A stretch of DNA of 64,000 nucleotides from Chromobotia macracanthus (lineage: Eukaryota; Chordata; Actinopteri; Cypriniformes; Botiidae). Below the pieces are notes generated by a model. It was not told where the DNA came from and made no database searches. It saw only the letters and a program-made list of their open reading frames with translations. The stretch is from contig JAZGTH010000041.1 of the NCBI GenBank assembly GCA_036877525.1, positions 372,001-436,000 on the forward strand, in the 5' to 3' direction. Shown piece by piece: positions 33,499 to 42,860 of this stretch (within the stretch, counting starts at the first letter, position 1; every line of letters begins with the position of its first letter). The translations under genes were made by a program, and so were the position numbers.

Positions 33499-33921
33499 AG
33501 TAGTTATTACACTAAACTGTGTGTCAAACTGTCAATCAAAAACCCTAATTAATTTATTACCCTGTTTAGGGAGGGGCGTCTGATTTTGGGTCTAGTTTTA
33601 CATGTCAATCATGGTTATGTGCAAAATGTACTTTTAACCTGTGCCCCCTCCTGAGGAAGTGCCCCCTCCCTACTCTGTCTCAGTCAGTCAAGCGGAGGAT
33701 CTGGTCCCCCCTCTGAATTTATTGCCCTATTTTCGAGTTTGTCTGTTTTCCAGTCTAGATTGTCCATGTCGTTAATGTTTACGATCATAAGATTTAGTTT
33801 ACCCTGTGACCACATGGTTCTGTCCACCACAAACCTAAGGAATTGACCTCCCTCCTCCCCTTTCTACAACAGATGTTTTCTGACTTTCTCTTGACACTGT
33901 TCTGGCCATGTGGGTGTGAAT
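33499..33921 (-). repeat. Maverick-associated repeat block B (probable left terminal repeat)
   Basis: Reverse complement of 21878-22274. Shared strings include agtagttattac, actgtgtgtcaa, acatgtcaatcatg-like and ggccatgtgggtgtga. Homology ends at about 33921 on the gene side and near 33499 at the outer side, next to the TA microsatellite. Its opposite orientation to 42555-42860 fits a terminal inverted repeat. Confidence 0.65.
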
Positions 33922-34098
33922 TGCAGTGTTTAAATGGGGCTGAAAATCAGTGCTTAAAATCAGAATCTGCATTCAATGCTTTGTGCTACTGCTGCTAAGA
34001 AAATGGCTAATCCAAACGCTCCTAAAACTAGGACTTCCTAAACCTAAGGCTTCATGGAAATGTTTTGACACATCTCCAGCAAGAGAATGGACAGAGAT

Positions 34099-34572
34099 GG
34101 AGGAAGACCTCACTTTTGCACCAAGAAGACCTGCACGAATTAGTTTAACAAAAGTTTTTACATGAAGACTCAGATTATGTGAAACAAGAGTTTTCGCTGT
34201 CTGGGAATCGTTCGGGGTGGTTTGAGTTTGACAAGACAGCTTGTTCAGTGATGCTATACAGCGTAGATCTTGGTGAAAAGAAGTCATGTGAAGACCCGTG
34301 TCTGATTTTTCTTGCTAAAGACTGGTTGATGTTTTACAATCATGTGTGAAACAATCTACACAACGTCTGTCATATACCTCTCTACATAGGCAAGTGGGAC
34401 GTAGTATTACCTGGCCTGAGATACCGTGTGGTGGCCGATCATGCTAAAAGAAACCCCGAGGACTGCATCTACATCTTTTGCTGTGAAGACAGCAAAAAGC
34501 TTTGCAAAGAGGCATTCCCCATACCCCCGGGCGAGCACAACCATTGCTATGAAATGAAGTTCGTGTTTTAGT
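34099..34572 (+). pseudogene. Unrecognised Maverick-associated protein
   Basis: Two in-line coding stretches. The first ends MEEDLTFAPRRPARISLTKVFT (about 34099-34165). One base shifted, a frame of about 135 codons runs to 34572, broken by a single TGA near 34349. It reads EDSDYVKQEFSLSGNRSGWF, FDKTACSVMLYSVDLG, then KWDVVLPGLRYRVVADHAKR, DCIYIFCCEDSKKLC and PPGEHNHCYEMKFVF. Rich in Cys and aromatic residues, with no signal peptide or membrane segment. It reads like a real globular protein with two lesions. I do not recognise the family; its place beside the integrase suggests a Maverick gene. Confidence 0.5.
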
Positions 34573-34579
34573 GGCGAGA

Positions 34580-34743
34580 TGCCTGTGTACTGGACGAAAT
34601 TTTTACAGATACAGGCATATGTTTAGATGGTGCAAAATGTATGATGGATACAAGTCTGTAAAAGCTAAATTGTTTCAGACTGAACATGGTGTGGGGGCGT
34701 GCAAAGGAGCATATGTGACACCACCCACATACTACAACCATTA
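34580..34743 (+). pseudogene. Unrecognised short coding segment before integrase
   Basis: A frame open for about 54 codons ends at a stop near 34742 and includes WCKMYDGYKSVKAKLFQ and GACKGAYVTPPTYYNH. Composition looks coding. It may be the C-terminus of a Maverick gene or a displaced part of the protein at 34099-34572. No function assigned. Confidence 0.35.
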
Positions 34744-34817
34744 AAAGGTTTACAATTTGGCACACCCATACATTCAAAGCATCATGGCACAGGCACCAGC
34801 ATCAACCCACCGACGGT

Positions 34818-35616
34818 GTGTTTGAAATTGGCAATGTTCTCACTATGTGTACATATGTAGCAGATGTATGCTTAGCCATGGTGTCTAGAAAAGATGCCAT
34901 TAATGTTTGTGATATTATAAAAAATGATAATCAAAAGTATTTGTTAACATGCATTGATGTGTTTAGTAAATATGCATGGACCTGCGTGTTAAAAACTAAT
35001 TTTTGTAATTTTTGAGGGTCGTGTGCCTCAAAAATTACAAACGGACAAGGGGAAGAGTTTTTTAATACGCATGTTCAAGACATGACTAAAAAGTACAATA
35101 TTCATCATTTTACAACTGCCTCTGATTTAAAAGCCAGCGTTGTTGAACGTTTTAAAAGAACATTAAAAAGCAGGATGTGGAGACATTTAACAGCCACTAA
35201 TTTCAGGCGTTATATTGATGTGTTACAAGATATCACACACGCTTACAACAGCGGCTATCACAAGAGCATTAAAATGAGACCGTTGGATGTTAACAAAGAA
35301 AATGAAACCGAGGTGTTTCGAAATGCTATGAGCAAAATTACGCAGAAGAGTACTTCATTGTAACAGCGTGTATACAGCGTGACCCTCCGGTCTATAAACT
35401 GTGTGACTACGATGGTGAGATTATCGAGGGTAGTTTTTATAAGCAAGAACTACAAAAAATAACGGTGAGCAAAAACAAAGCATTCAAAGTAGAAAGAATT
35501 TTAGACAGGAAAAGACGCGGTAAGAAAAGTATGGTTTTAGTAAAATGGTGTGGCTGGCCTTCAAAGCTTAATAGCTGGGTGTCTGAAAAAGACGTGGTAG
35601 ATCTACAAACCCCTTA
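34818..35616 (+). pseudogene. Maverick integrase with C-terminal chromodomain
   Basis: A retroviral-type DDE integrase in three frames. The first catalytic Asp is in KYLLTCIDVFSKYAW (34943 on), the second in LQTDKG (near 35037), and the Glu in KASVVERFKRTLK (near 35140), at about the 35-residue spacing expected for D,D(35)E. Next comes WRHLTATNFRRYIDVLQD and AYNSGYHKSIKMRP, typical of Maverick integrases. A chromodomain follows (KVERILDRKRRGK, VLVKWCGWPSKLNSWVSEKDVVDL) to a stop at 35614-35616. Frameshifts lie near 35015 and 35080, with another near 35350. The zinc-binding N-terminus is not seen. It would insert the DNA element, with the chromodomain possibly steering it to chromatin marks. 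Confidence 0.85.
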
Positions 35617-35689
35617 AAAGAGAGCACATATATGCAGAACGACTGCATTCGAGTAAAAACCAGACATGGATGAGCTACGGGGATTTATC

Positions 35690-36502
35690 CGGATAATCGT
35701 ATTTCTAATTTTAGAACCAGACTGGCCTCTCCTATAAACTTAAGAGGTAAATGGGAAGTGGGGTTAATAGAGTTTGAGCTTCCTAAAACGTGGTATCTTT
35801 TTAATGAGGAAGATGCTGTTTTTCATGCGATAAATGATAACACAATGGGGGATGAGAAACACCTATTTGGATATCACAGGGAGAGCTACGAGTACGCGGT
35901 TATAACAGTAATTACGATATATACAAATCAAGCCTACACTTTACATTAAAGACGGGGTATTATGACAACGTGGTATTTCTGATTAGGGATAAATGCAAAC
36001 CTACCCCCACCGACGACCCTCTATTACGATCATGTAAAAAATAAGGTGTTTCTGAAAGCATCACCTAAAATATTGTTGATATTCTATGGGAAATTAGCCA
36101 TTATTTTGGGGTTAAAACCAGGAGTTCCACTGAAACATGCCTCAATCAGTGGCGAATCCTTTGATGAGGGAGAGCTTGTGATAACATATGCACCACATTA
36201 AGCAGACATCAATGGAGGATTCTATGCACTGTATATCTATACTGACATTATTGAATACCAACCATTCGTACGTACCTCTCTTGAGATGTGTACATATAAC
36301 AGGGGAGAACAATGATATGGTCAGTGTTCGATACGATAAGCCGCACTACACATCGATCAATAAATCCTCCATTACCGACATTACTATTGAAGTGAAAGAT
36401 GATCAAAACAAGGAAGTACCATTTAATTACAGAAAAGTTGTTGCTAAACAATTTGTGAAATATTCCAAAAGTAAAAAGTTGTCAAAACCAGAAGCGTTGT
36501 GA
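35690..36502 (+). pseudogene. Maverick capsid-type protein (probable penton/minor capsid)
   Basis: It starts with LASPINLRGKWEVGLIEFELPKTWYL, the conserved N-terminal pattern of a Maverick structural protein. Scattered middle pieces follow (NGGFYALYIYTDIIEYQP; an ADIxGGF-like stretch near 36205). A good C-terminal part runs 36300-36440 (GENNDMVSVRYDKPHYTSIN, ITIEVKDDQNKEVPFNYRKV). At least four frame changes occur. I take it as the penton or minor-capsid homologue on remembered family similarity; the exact Polinton gene name is not certain. The last about 40 bp are tail to tail with, and overlap, the PolB remnant. Confidence 0.6.
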
Positions 36503-36760
36503 GCCACCCAAGTAAAATTCTGATAGCGTGGATGTCTAAACCTTTTAACCAACTGCTTTATACAGTCTGACCCTCCAGCTGTGAATTTTTCCCCTTTAAA
36601 AGTGATAGCACAGACAAAATTTGCAACATGTTTGCCAGATTCATATTGCGTTTCAAAATCATAGAATATGTACTTTTCACTAGGCACCTCAGTCTTTATT
36701 GGCTGTATAAAACAGAGATGTTCACCACCACTGACCAACACATCTCCACAATGTGTGCAT
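36460..36760 (-). pseudogene. Protein-primed DNA polymerase B, exonuclease domain only
   Basis: On the minus strand CTHCGDVLVSGGEH precedes KYIFYDFETQYESGKH, the Exo I motif with both acidic residues (codons 36660-36652). It is followed by FTWVAHNASGFDNFLLLEYF, the Exo II motif N..GFD. This is the family-B polymerase 3'-5' exonuclease as in Mavericks. After LEYF the frame enters the antisense of the capsid-type gene, so the polymerase domain has been deleted. Upstream, coding is interrupted by the mariner fragment at 36795-37050. It would replicate the element DNA by protein priming; this relic cannot. Confidence 0.82.
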
Positions 36761-36794
36761 CAAGGGGGCGCATGTGTGGGGCTTGGGATTTGAC

Positions 36795-37050
36795 CCCCTA
36801 ACATGATAAAGTCTGTTACATTTTTTTACAGCAACACATTTCAAAAACGTTTTTTGAAATGTGTTGCAAGAACCAAAATAGGAATTTTGTTTTTTTGAAG
36901 AAAAAACAATAAAAATCATGAGGAACACATTAAATAATGTGCTGTTGTATTGTCTGCAATGAAATACAAGTCAAAGTAAATTTAGAAATCACTACTTTCT
37001 TTTTTTTTTGTGTTTTCCATACTGTCCTAACTTTTTCTGATTTGGGGTTG
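36795..37050. mobile_element. Mariner-type end fragment inserted in PolB
   Basis: 36863-37050 matches the terminal inverted repeat of the transposon at 49380-50631 (aagaaccaaaataggaattt to ctgatttggggttg) and is followed by a TA. Its inner side is a near-perfect hairpin, 36831-36867, with 17-bp arms (gcaacacatttcaaaaa) around cgt. Only one full end is present, so it is a solo end or folded miniature derivative. It splits the PolB reading frame from its upstream part. Confidence 0.82.
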
Positions 37051-37174
37051 TACTAATTACACCATTATCACCAGCCAACAACCTGGAAAATGGGACTATT
37101 TCTGACAATGCATCTTGCAAAAAAAACTACATAAGATGCCAAGTCTGTGGAGGATATAGCCCGTAGGTTTATGT

Positions 37175-37640
37175 GTTTGCGTATTTCCAGACTATTGATT
37201 TGGGTATTGGGGTAATTGTGTAACCATTGATTTCACCTCCATCCCTTACAAGCATATCAACATCAGTTTGTGTTAACCTCATGGCAGGTGATTTAGGATC
37301 AGATGCATTATGTTGCTGACTAGCAGTTCCCTCCCCCATCTGATGGTTATTTAAATTACTGTCGTTGTTCTGGTTGATTGTCTATCACCGTATTCACAAT
37401 GTCTAATAATTCTAACAATGTGTTGGTTGTAGGCCTAGGTCTATTCAGTTCGTCCATTATATGATTTAAACATATCAGTCTGTCTGTATTGCTTGTGGGG
37501 TAATCCTCATACCTCCTAACCTTTGGTGCTGGCCCCTACTCACAACCATATGGCCCACAACAACGTTTTGCCATTTTAAACCAGAATTTGTTTAAATACT
37601 CTGGTAATGCACACATAAAATAAATAACCTGTTAAAATAA
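37175..37640 (-). pseudogene. Unrecognised Maverick-associated coding segments
   Basis: Two minus-strand stretches look coding. About 37577-37385: MAKRCCGPYGCE, a stop, then GPAPKVRRYEDYPTSNT and LNHIMDELNRPRPTTNTLLE. About 37342-37175, a different frame: GEGTASQQHNASDPKSPAMR, QTDVDMLVRDGGEINGYTIT and PIPKSIVWKYANT. An acceptor-like attttaacag precedes the first near 37630. They lie between PolB and the spliced gene and may belong to either. Function unknown. Confidence 0.4.
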
Positions 37641-37857
37641 ACACTCCAAAACTAGCTTAAATAACAAAATCACAAATCAGATAAAACTAAGAGACATTAC
37701 CGCTAAAAAATAAAAAGAAACCCAAAACAGGACAGTCTATCCTTTAGAAGACAGAATAATCTGATATAGCAATGATTAAATAACACAGTCTAAATAACAA
37801 GGATGTAGTAATTGTAAATGAAGAAACAGGTAAATATTGAAACCGTTTAAGACTCAC

Positions 37858-38775
37858 CCAAACTTCTGAAGCAAAATGACCACCTTTTTTAACAAGTCTG
37901 TGATTAGCTCACGATCATTGATCAGACTTCGGTCCTGGTTACCAAGCAAACGGAGCCTGGCTAAAATTTCTTTGATCCAGATGTCTTGCTGTTGTAGTTT
38001 ATCCAAAAGAACCTTGTTTAATTCTTCATACTTCTTCTCAATAACGTCCAAACGCTTTTCAATGGCCTGATGTAGGGACCCCTGTGAATTAAAATCGTCC
38101 TGTATTTGTTCAAACAGGCACTGGTTGTCTGTGACGGACCGTGACTCCTGTCTGTAAAGCTCCTGATTCAAAGGCAATTCCTCAGGATCTGTATCCCCTA
38201 CGTCAGGTTCGCACTGATGTGTATCTTTAGGGACTTGAGAGAAATCAGAAGTGTCCCACACATCTATCAGTTCAGCATCCCAGGTCCGAACATCATTTAT
38301 ATCTGCCAGATCTGTGATAAACGAGGTAAGTATGAATGAAATACTGTAAATAAAATACAACCCCTGATCATCTCAGACATATACGTACCAATGGGCTCTG
38401 CGATCACACATTTTGAGCGCTTCCTTTCTCATGTTTGCGGTATGATATTGGCACATGATATTTCACCATCAGCCGTAGTGTGAACATGCGTGACCGTTGT
38501 CACTACCCGCTTATGACCAGAAGACCCCGGGGATGTTATACTGCTGGTGGACCTCGCCGGGTAATTCTCCGATACTCCTGATGGAAACCAGCGTAAGATG
38601 TTTGATATCCCTACTAGAAAAGCATAAGAACATGTTACAAACAGTGTTTCTCATGTTATTTCACACCGTTAAATGCATAAATATCATGAAAAACAACACA
38701 CTTACTGAGGGGATGGACCGGTGCAGTGTTTTGTTCGTAGGCCTGACAGTCCTGCCTATGCTGAGGCAAGACGAT
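37858..38775 (-). CDS. Unknown gene of at least three spliced exons
   Basis: Minus-strand exons with consensus junctions: A 38775-38706 (70 nt; acceptor ccaacag, donor gtaagt), B 38613-38389 (225 nt; acceptor cttttctag, donor gtacgt), C 38311-37858 (454 nt; acceptor tatcacag, donor gtgagt). Introns are 92 and 77 bp. Phases agree at both joints, so one frame runs through all three with a single stop (TGA in exon B, in PQT-ERKRSK). Exon B is Ser/Thr-rich (RSTSSITSPGSSGHKR). Exon C has an acidic stretch (WDAELIDVWDTSD) then an amphipathic, coiled-coil-like part (EKRLDVIEKKYEELNKVLLD, IWIKEILARLRLL, LITDLLKKVVILLQ). A first and a last exon are missing from view. I do not recognise the family. It may be a Maverick cargo gene or a captured host gene. 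Confidence 0.5.
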
Positions 38776-39184
38776 CTGTTGGTGTTAAAGAATAACAAAG
38801 AATTGTTATTCTCCACCCCTCATTCAAATAACCCGCTATTGTGACGTGTGCCTTGTTCTATAGGACGAGAGATGTCTTTTAACTATTCTACGAATGTATG
38901 AATGATATTGTATTCTTGTAAGTTTAAGAATAATATGTTGAATTCTTAAATCAATGCTAAACATATTGTGAAACTTGTGAACAGATAGTTTCACATTATT
39001 TAATCACATAGGATCAAGCCAAATATGATTAAATATAACTAAAGATTAAAATAACCAATAGACAATATTATTAAAATAAAAACTACATAAGTGTACAATT
39101 AAGAATAGATGGGGGTATGTGGGTTGTTAAAATTCTTAGTGCCAATATGCTTTCAATAACAATATGGCACTCTAGTGCGAGTCG
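38776..39184. other. No gene seen
   Basis: AT-rich, with no recognisable motif. An upstream exon of the spliced gene could be hidden here but none was convincing. Confidence 0.5.
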
Positions 39185-39350
39185 CCTGTTTTAGCTGCAC
39201 CAGATCTGACTCGACCCCTTAAGTTGGAGGTTGATGCCAGTGCTGTGGGTGCTTGAGCAGTACTCCTCTAGGAAGATGCCATGGGTGTTGACCAAGAAAG
39301 GCCCCGAAAATGTTGTTGCTGATGCTATTTCTCATGCCTAAATGTTGTCG
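39185..39350 (+). pseudogene. Gypsy-type RNase H scrap
   Basis: APDLTRPLKLEVDASAVGA matches the start of a Gypsy RNase H domain (acidic residue in VDAS). A few dozen bases later in another frame comes ENVVADAISHA, the end of the same domain. The middle is deleted. No LTR of the same element is clearly paired with it, although LTR-like sequences lie at 39722-40612 in the opposite orientation. Confidence 0.65.
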
Positions 39351-39721
39351 TTATTGTTTTTTTCTTTTATCACATTTTCAAAACTGTTACATGTTTGTTG
39401 TTTTAGGGGTGGGTGCCTGTCTTGTTGTTGTTTGTTTGTCTTTCCCTGTCTCTTCACTTTCGCAGACTGCTGCTATTGGTTTATTCTAGTTTGTTTTTTA
39501 TGGTTTATTTTGTCATGAAAAACTATACTGTGATGTGAGGTAACACTGTAGCTGAGTTACTTGTAGTTTCTAGGGGATATCAGAACAAAAGAACAGATAT
39601 TTCTTCATGCTTTTTAAATAACCTAATTGTATAATAACATAAGAATTCTAAGAACAAGAGTTATTGTAGAATGCCAATTTACATCATTAAAATGAAAGAA
39701 TTAAAAGGATTTCTTGTATAG
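39351..39721. other. No gene; T-rich spacer
   Basis: Downstream of the RNase H scrap the sequence is T- and TG-rich (tgtttgttgttttaggggtg, ttgttgttgtttgtttgtc) and may be internal or 3' sequence of the same retroelement. Unproven. Confidence 0.4.
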
Positions 39722-40140
39722 CTATTCTTGTCAAGTGCGGGTGAAACAAACCCAGTCGCAGACAGCGTAAAAAAACTGAAAAATCTCTTTATTAACAAAC
39801 TTAAACCAAAACAGCAACCCGCGAGGGGGCAAAATGAGAACAAAACAGGCTTTTACAAGAACAAAAGGAAGACTCCAAAAAACGGAGCAAAAGTGAAACT
39901 AAAAACCGAAAAACACGAAGAACAAACACTCACGGCACAAAAACACTTGCAGGACTTGACAGGACTCGAAAACAGCATGAAAAACTTCGGCAGGGCTTGA
40001 GAGACAACAAGAACGAGAATACTAGACGCCAGATTACAAGAACGAACCGACACAAGACAGAGGACATGGGGGCATTAAATAACACGAGGACAACGAGGAA
40101 CAAGTGTGCAAAATAAGCGCAGATGAGACAAAAGAACAAG
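39722..40140 (-). repeat. LTR-like sequence, probably Gypsy
   Basis: Read on the minus strand it ends with ctgcgactgggtttgtttca and cccgcacttgac. This is the same layout as the 3' end of the solo LTRs at 41259 and 59174 (ctgcgcttgggttttctcac...gaca). The inner part is compositionally similar but a different subfamily. An open frame on the plus strand (39728-40000, Lys/Thr-rich) is its shadow. Confidence 0.55.
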
Positions 40141-40149
40141 GGGTTTTAT

Positions 40150-40612
40150 ATTTCTATAAGAACAACTCCCCTAACCCATCCATGTGCAGCAGTTTATTAA
40201 GAATTAACCAAAACAGGCAGGGTCAGGCAACGGCAAACAGGTGTAATGAGGGCAAGGCAGATCAGAAACAGTAAAAAGGCAAAAGTCGAGGCAGGCAGCA
40301 AACAATCAGTGTAGAATACACAATCCAAGGTCAGGGCAGGCAGCAAACAATCAGAATATAATAAACAATCCAAAGGTAGAAACAGGTAATCCAACAACAG
40401 CCTAACCTGCTCAGAAATGTCAGCCGTGGCAAAACAAGACTTCATAATAAATCAGAGTTTGCATGGAGCTTATATAGTGATACAAACCGGAAACAGGTGC
40501 ACAGGTAATCAGTCCCAGGACTGTGGCTTTATGAGTTGTAGTCTGAATGATCGACTGACGGCTCCTTCTGGTGGTTCGGAGGAGGCAGTACGGGTGCCTC
40601 CATCGTAACAAT
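40150..40612 (-). repeat. Gypsy-family solo LTR
   Basis: On the minus strand it begins TGTTACGATGGAGGCAC at 40612. It has tatataagctccatgc as TATA region and two copies of gattgtttgctgcctgcc, and ends near aataaactgctgcacatgg. It belongs to the family of the Gypsy element at 30115. It directly abuts the LTR-like sequence at 39722-40140, with no internal retroelement sequence, so it is a solo LTR inserted in the Maverick area. Confidence 0.8.
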
Positions 40613-41258
40613 TAGACATCCAAAAAAATAATTAAAAATGTTTGCTGGAGAGAATTTGAGGGTTAAGAGTTACACCAAATTCTAACACACAGTCTATGGC
40701 ACATGTTTTCAAGCAGCCTTGAATGACTCAGCCATTGATTTAGGGAAAACACTGAAAAGTGAATGTGTCTAATGGTGGCCCCAGTAACATATCTAAATTT
40801 TAAAAAAAGCCATTACAAGACAGCTGATAACATAATCACATCCTCTAGCCGCAGACATAAGACATATGCTCACGCAACAGTATACCTCTAATGTGAGAGA
40901 TTGTTTAGAATAAGGTTAATAATATATAAACTTAAAATGGACTGTAAGTCTACATTTTTGAAAACCTTGATTATGAGATTAGTAGATTAGTTTTCTAAAA
41001 AATATAGATTTAAAATAACATAACTTTTTCTAAATAAAACTTTTGCTTTGCAAAACCTTATATAGATTTACCTTACAGGCAATGATTAAGGAGTGGTAAC
41101 TGAACATTTATTAAATACACTGTAGAACTTAATCCTCATATAGAGTAATTTTACGTAAGAACCAAAAGATTCCTAAAACAAAAAAAGTAATGCAATGTAA
41201 TGCACATAGACACATTGGCTTTTCTTTGTCAGAGGTGAATTAGGATGGAACCCCTGCA
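40613..41258. other. No gene seen
   Basis: AT-rich sequence between two LTRs, no motif recognised. Confidence 0.5.
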
Positions 41259-41810
41259 TGTCAGGGTTCTGGCTTCTTGTCTTGAGTTTTTCCTAGTTCT
41301 CCTGCCAGGATCACGACATCCCTTGTGTTTTGTGTCAGAGCATGATGTTGGGGTCCTGACTCTATTCTAGTCTTGGTTCTTGTATTTTAGAGTCAGGATC
41401 TAGACTTATGCTCTGTGTCTTTGTTATCTGTGGAAGCACATGGCCATTGTTTGTTTACTTGTGCCATGTGCTCTCCTATCTCATGTCTTGACTCCACCCT
41501 CTTGTTTTCTCATTAATCCTTCCATCTTTGGTTCATTCCCCTCACCTGTTTTCCGTCATTACCTGCCTTGGTTTCTTCCCTATTTTATGCTATCGTTCCT
41601 GACATGTTTCTTGTCAAGAAATTTGCCTTGCGTCTCGATTTTTGTGCTCACCTTAATATAAATATATATAATCTAATCTTGTCTTAGTTTTGTTATCTCA
41701 AGTCTTTTTTGTTCTTGTTTTGCCCCCTCATGGGAGTTTTGTTTAAATAGAAGTTTAATTTTTGTTTAAAAGCTGATCTGCATTTGGGTTCTCCCTCACG
41801 GTCCTTGACA
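41259..41810 (+). repeat. Solo LTR with 5-bp target duplication
   Basis: A complete 552-bp LTR: starts TGTCAGGGTTCTGGC, ends GGTCCTTGACA, and is flanked by the direct repeat ctgca (41254-41258 and 41811-41815). It contains cacatggccattgtttgttt and gccatgtgctctcctatctc, shared with the LTRs at 58127 and 59174. A TG...CA structure with a 5-bp duplication is what LTR-LTR recombination leaves after a Gypsy/retrovirus-type insertion. Confidence 0.88.
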
Positions 41811-41865
41811 CTGCACTGTTAAATGCTTCAATCTTTGTTTTAAAAGACTTTATAGATCTGGTAGA

Positions 41866-42020
41866 AGTGAACCCTAAGAGGTGTTGATATAAACACATTT
41901 GAATGCCCTTACTTCCCCAGTCAGGAAGAAAAAGTTGGAGGCAGAAAATCAGAATCACAAAACTAGATGATGACACAGAATACTGACCCTAAACCAGATG
42001 AAGCATTTTTTATTTTTGTC
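41866..42020 (+). repeat. Maverick-associated repeat unit D
   Basis: cccttacttccccagtcagg, aaaactagatgatgacacag and attttttatttttgtctaaa match units at 21440-21520 and 21672-21790. It is in the same orientation as 42555-42860, about 600 bp before it. Confidence 0.65.
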
Positions 42021-42554
42021 TAAAACGTGATTCTGTGCCCTTCATTTAAATAGCCCACCATTTGTGATTTCTCCTGTTGGATATGCAAGGGTATTTGAGT
42101 ATTTATAATAGATTTAAAGAGTAAGGTATGGGTAACGTATTTAGAACAGACCTAAGATATTTTACTTGTTAAAAAAACAGTGATTAAGAACTTTTTATTT
42201 TTTATAGGTTATAGAAACATGATTAAATCATGAATTTTTAATAATTTAAAATAATGTAAAAGTAACCACATTAAGGAAAATATATGCCACTTTTTCTCTT
42301 GCCCCATTTTTTAAAAGTTTAAACTAAGATTAGACTGTTATGTGAGAATCAAAGAGTCACCCATAAAGATTCATTGTCTCCTATCTGATACTATGAACAT
42401 AGACACAATGACCACATAAGTATTGTTAACACAAACATTAAGGATATTTGTTCTTCTGGTTAGGTAGACAAACAGGAATGTTCCCAACCAGAAGAATAGC
42501 AGACAGGATAGAAGCTTCTCTTTGTGAATGTGTGATTTCTTTCTTTTAACTCTT

Positions 42555-42860
42555 TTTTTACTTTAGAGTGAACACATGGACCCTCTTCTTCCCACAGTCA
42601 GGAAGAACAACTTGGACAATATCCTTTAATCAGAAAACTAGTTAAAGACACCTTGAGATGAATTTGTGACCCAAAGTCTTACAGATCAACCACTTTCATG
42701 TTTTGTTTGAAGCGTGAACACTGGAAGTAAGCCAGCTCCTAGCAGTGTCAACATACACACACACACACACTATAAACATTTATTTCCCCTATCAAAACTT
42801 TCAGACATTCACACCTACTTGCTCACAAAGCTGTTGAGAGAAAGGAAGGAAGGAATGGTG
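42555..42860 (+). repeat. Maverick-associated repeat block C (probable right terminal repeat)
   Basis: Matches 21672-21935: cccacagtcaggaagaacaa, atcctttaatcagaaaacta, tgttttgtttgaagcgtgaa, acattcacacctact. It is in the opposite orientation to the block at 33499-33921, with the Maverick genes between. The outer part corresponding to 21940-22274 is missing, so the right end is truncated near 42860. Confidence 0.6.
42745..42772. repeat. AC microsatellite
   Basis: A short run of ac units inside block C. Confidence 0.8.

Larger units (their letters stand above)
33499..42860. mobile_element. Maverick/Polinton remnant
   Basis: A cluster of Maverick/Polinton-type genes lies between inverted copies of one repeat family (33499-33921 reversed; 42555-42860 forward). 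Seen in order: unknown coding segments (34.1-34.74 kb), integrase with chromodomain (34.8-35.6), capsid-type protein (35.7-36.5), all plus strand; PolB exonuclease domain (36.76-36.46), an unknown segment (37.64-37.18) and a spliced gene (38.78-37.86), minus strand. Protein-primed PolB together with a retroviral-type integrase is the hallmark of this group. Full elements are 15-20 kb; here most of PolB, the ATPase, the protease and major capsid were not found. Later insertions (LTRs, mariner fragment, RNase H piece) lie inside. Outer limits are inferred. Confidence 0.72.

Noticed and set aside
33973..34287. 104-codon minus-strand open frame
   Set aside because: Antisense to the better supported plus-strand coding segment at 34099-34572, with no recognisable motif.
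36722..36928. 68-codon minus-strand frame after PolB
   Set aside because: Crosses the junction of PolB with the inserted mariner end; most of it is terminal-repeat sequence.
38497..38844. 115-codon plus-strand open frame
   Set aside because: Antisense to the spliced exons A and B. The minus strand has consensus splice sites and a consistent frame, while the plus-strand product shows no domain.
39728..40000. Lys/Thr-rich 90-codon frame
   Set aside because: Falls inside an LTR-like sequence read from the other strand; low-complexity composition.
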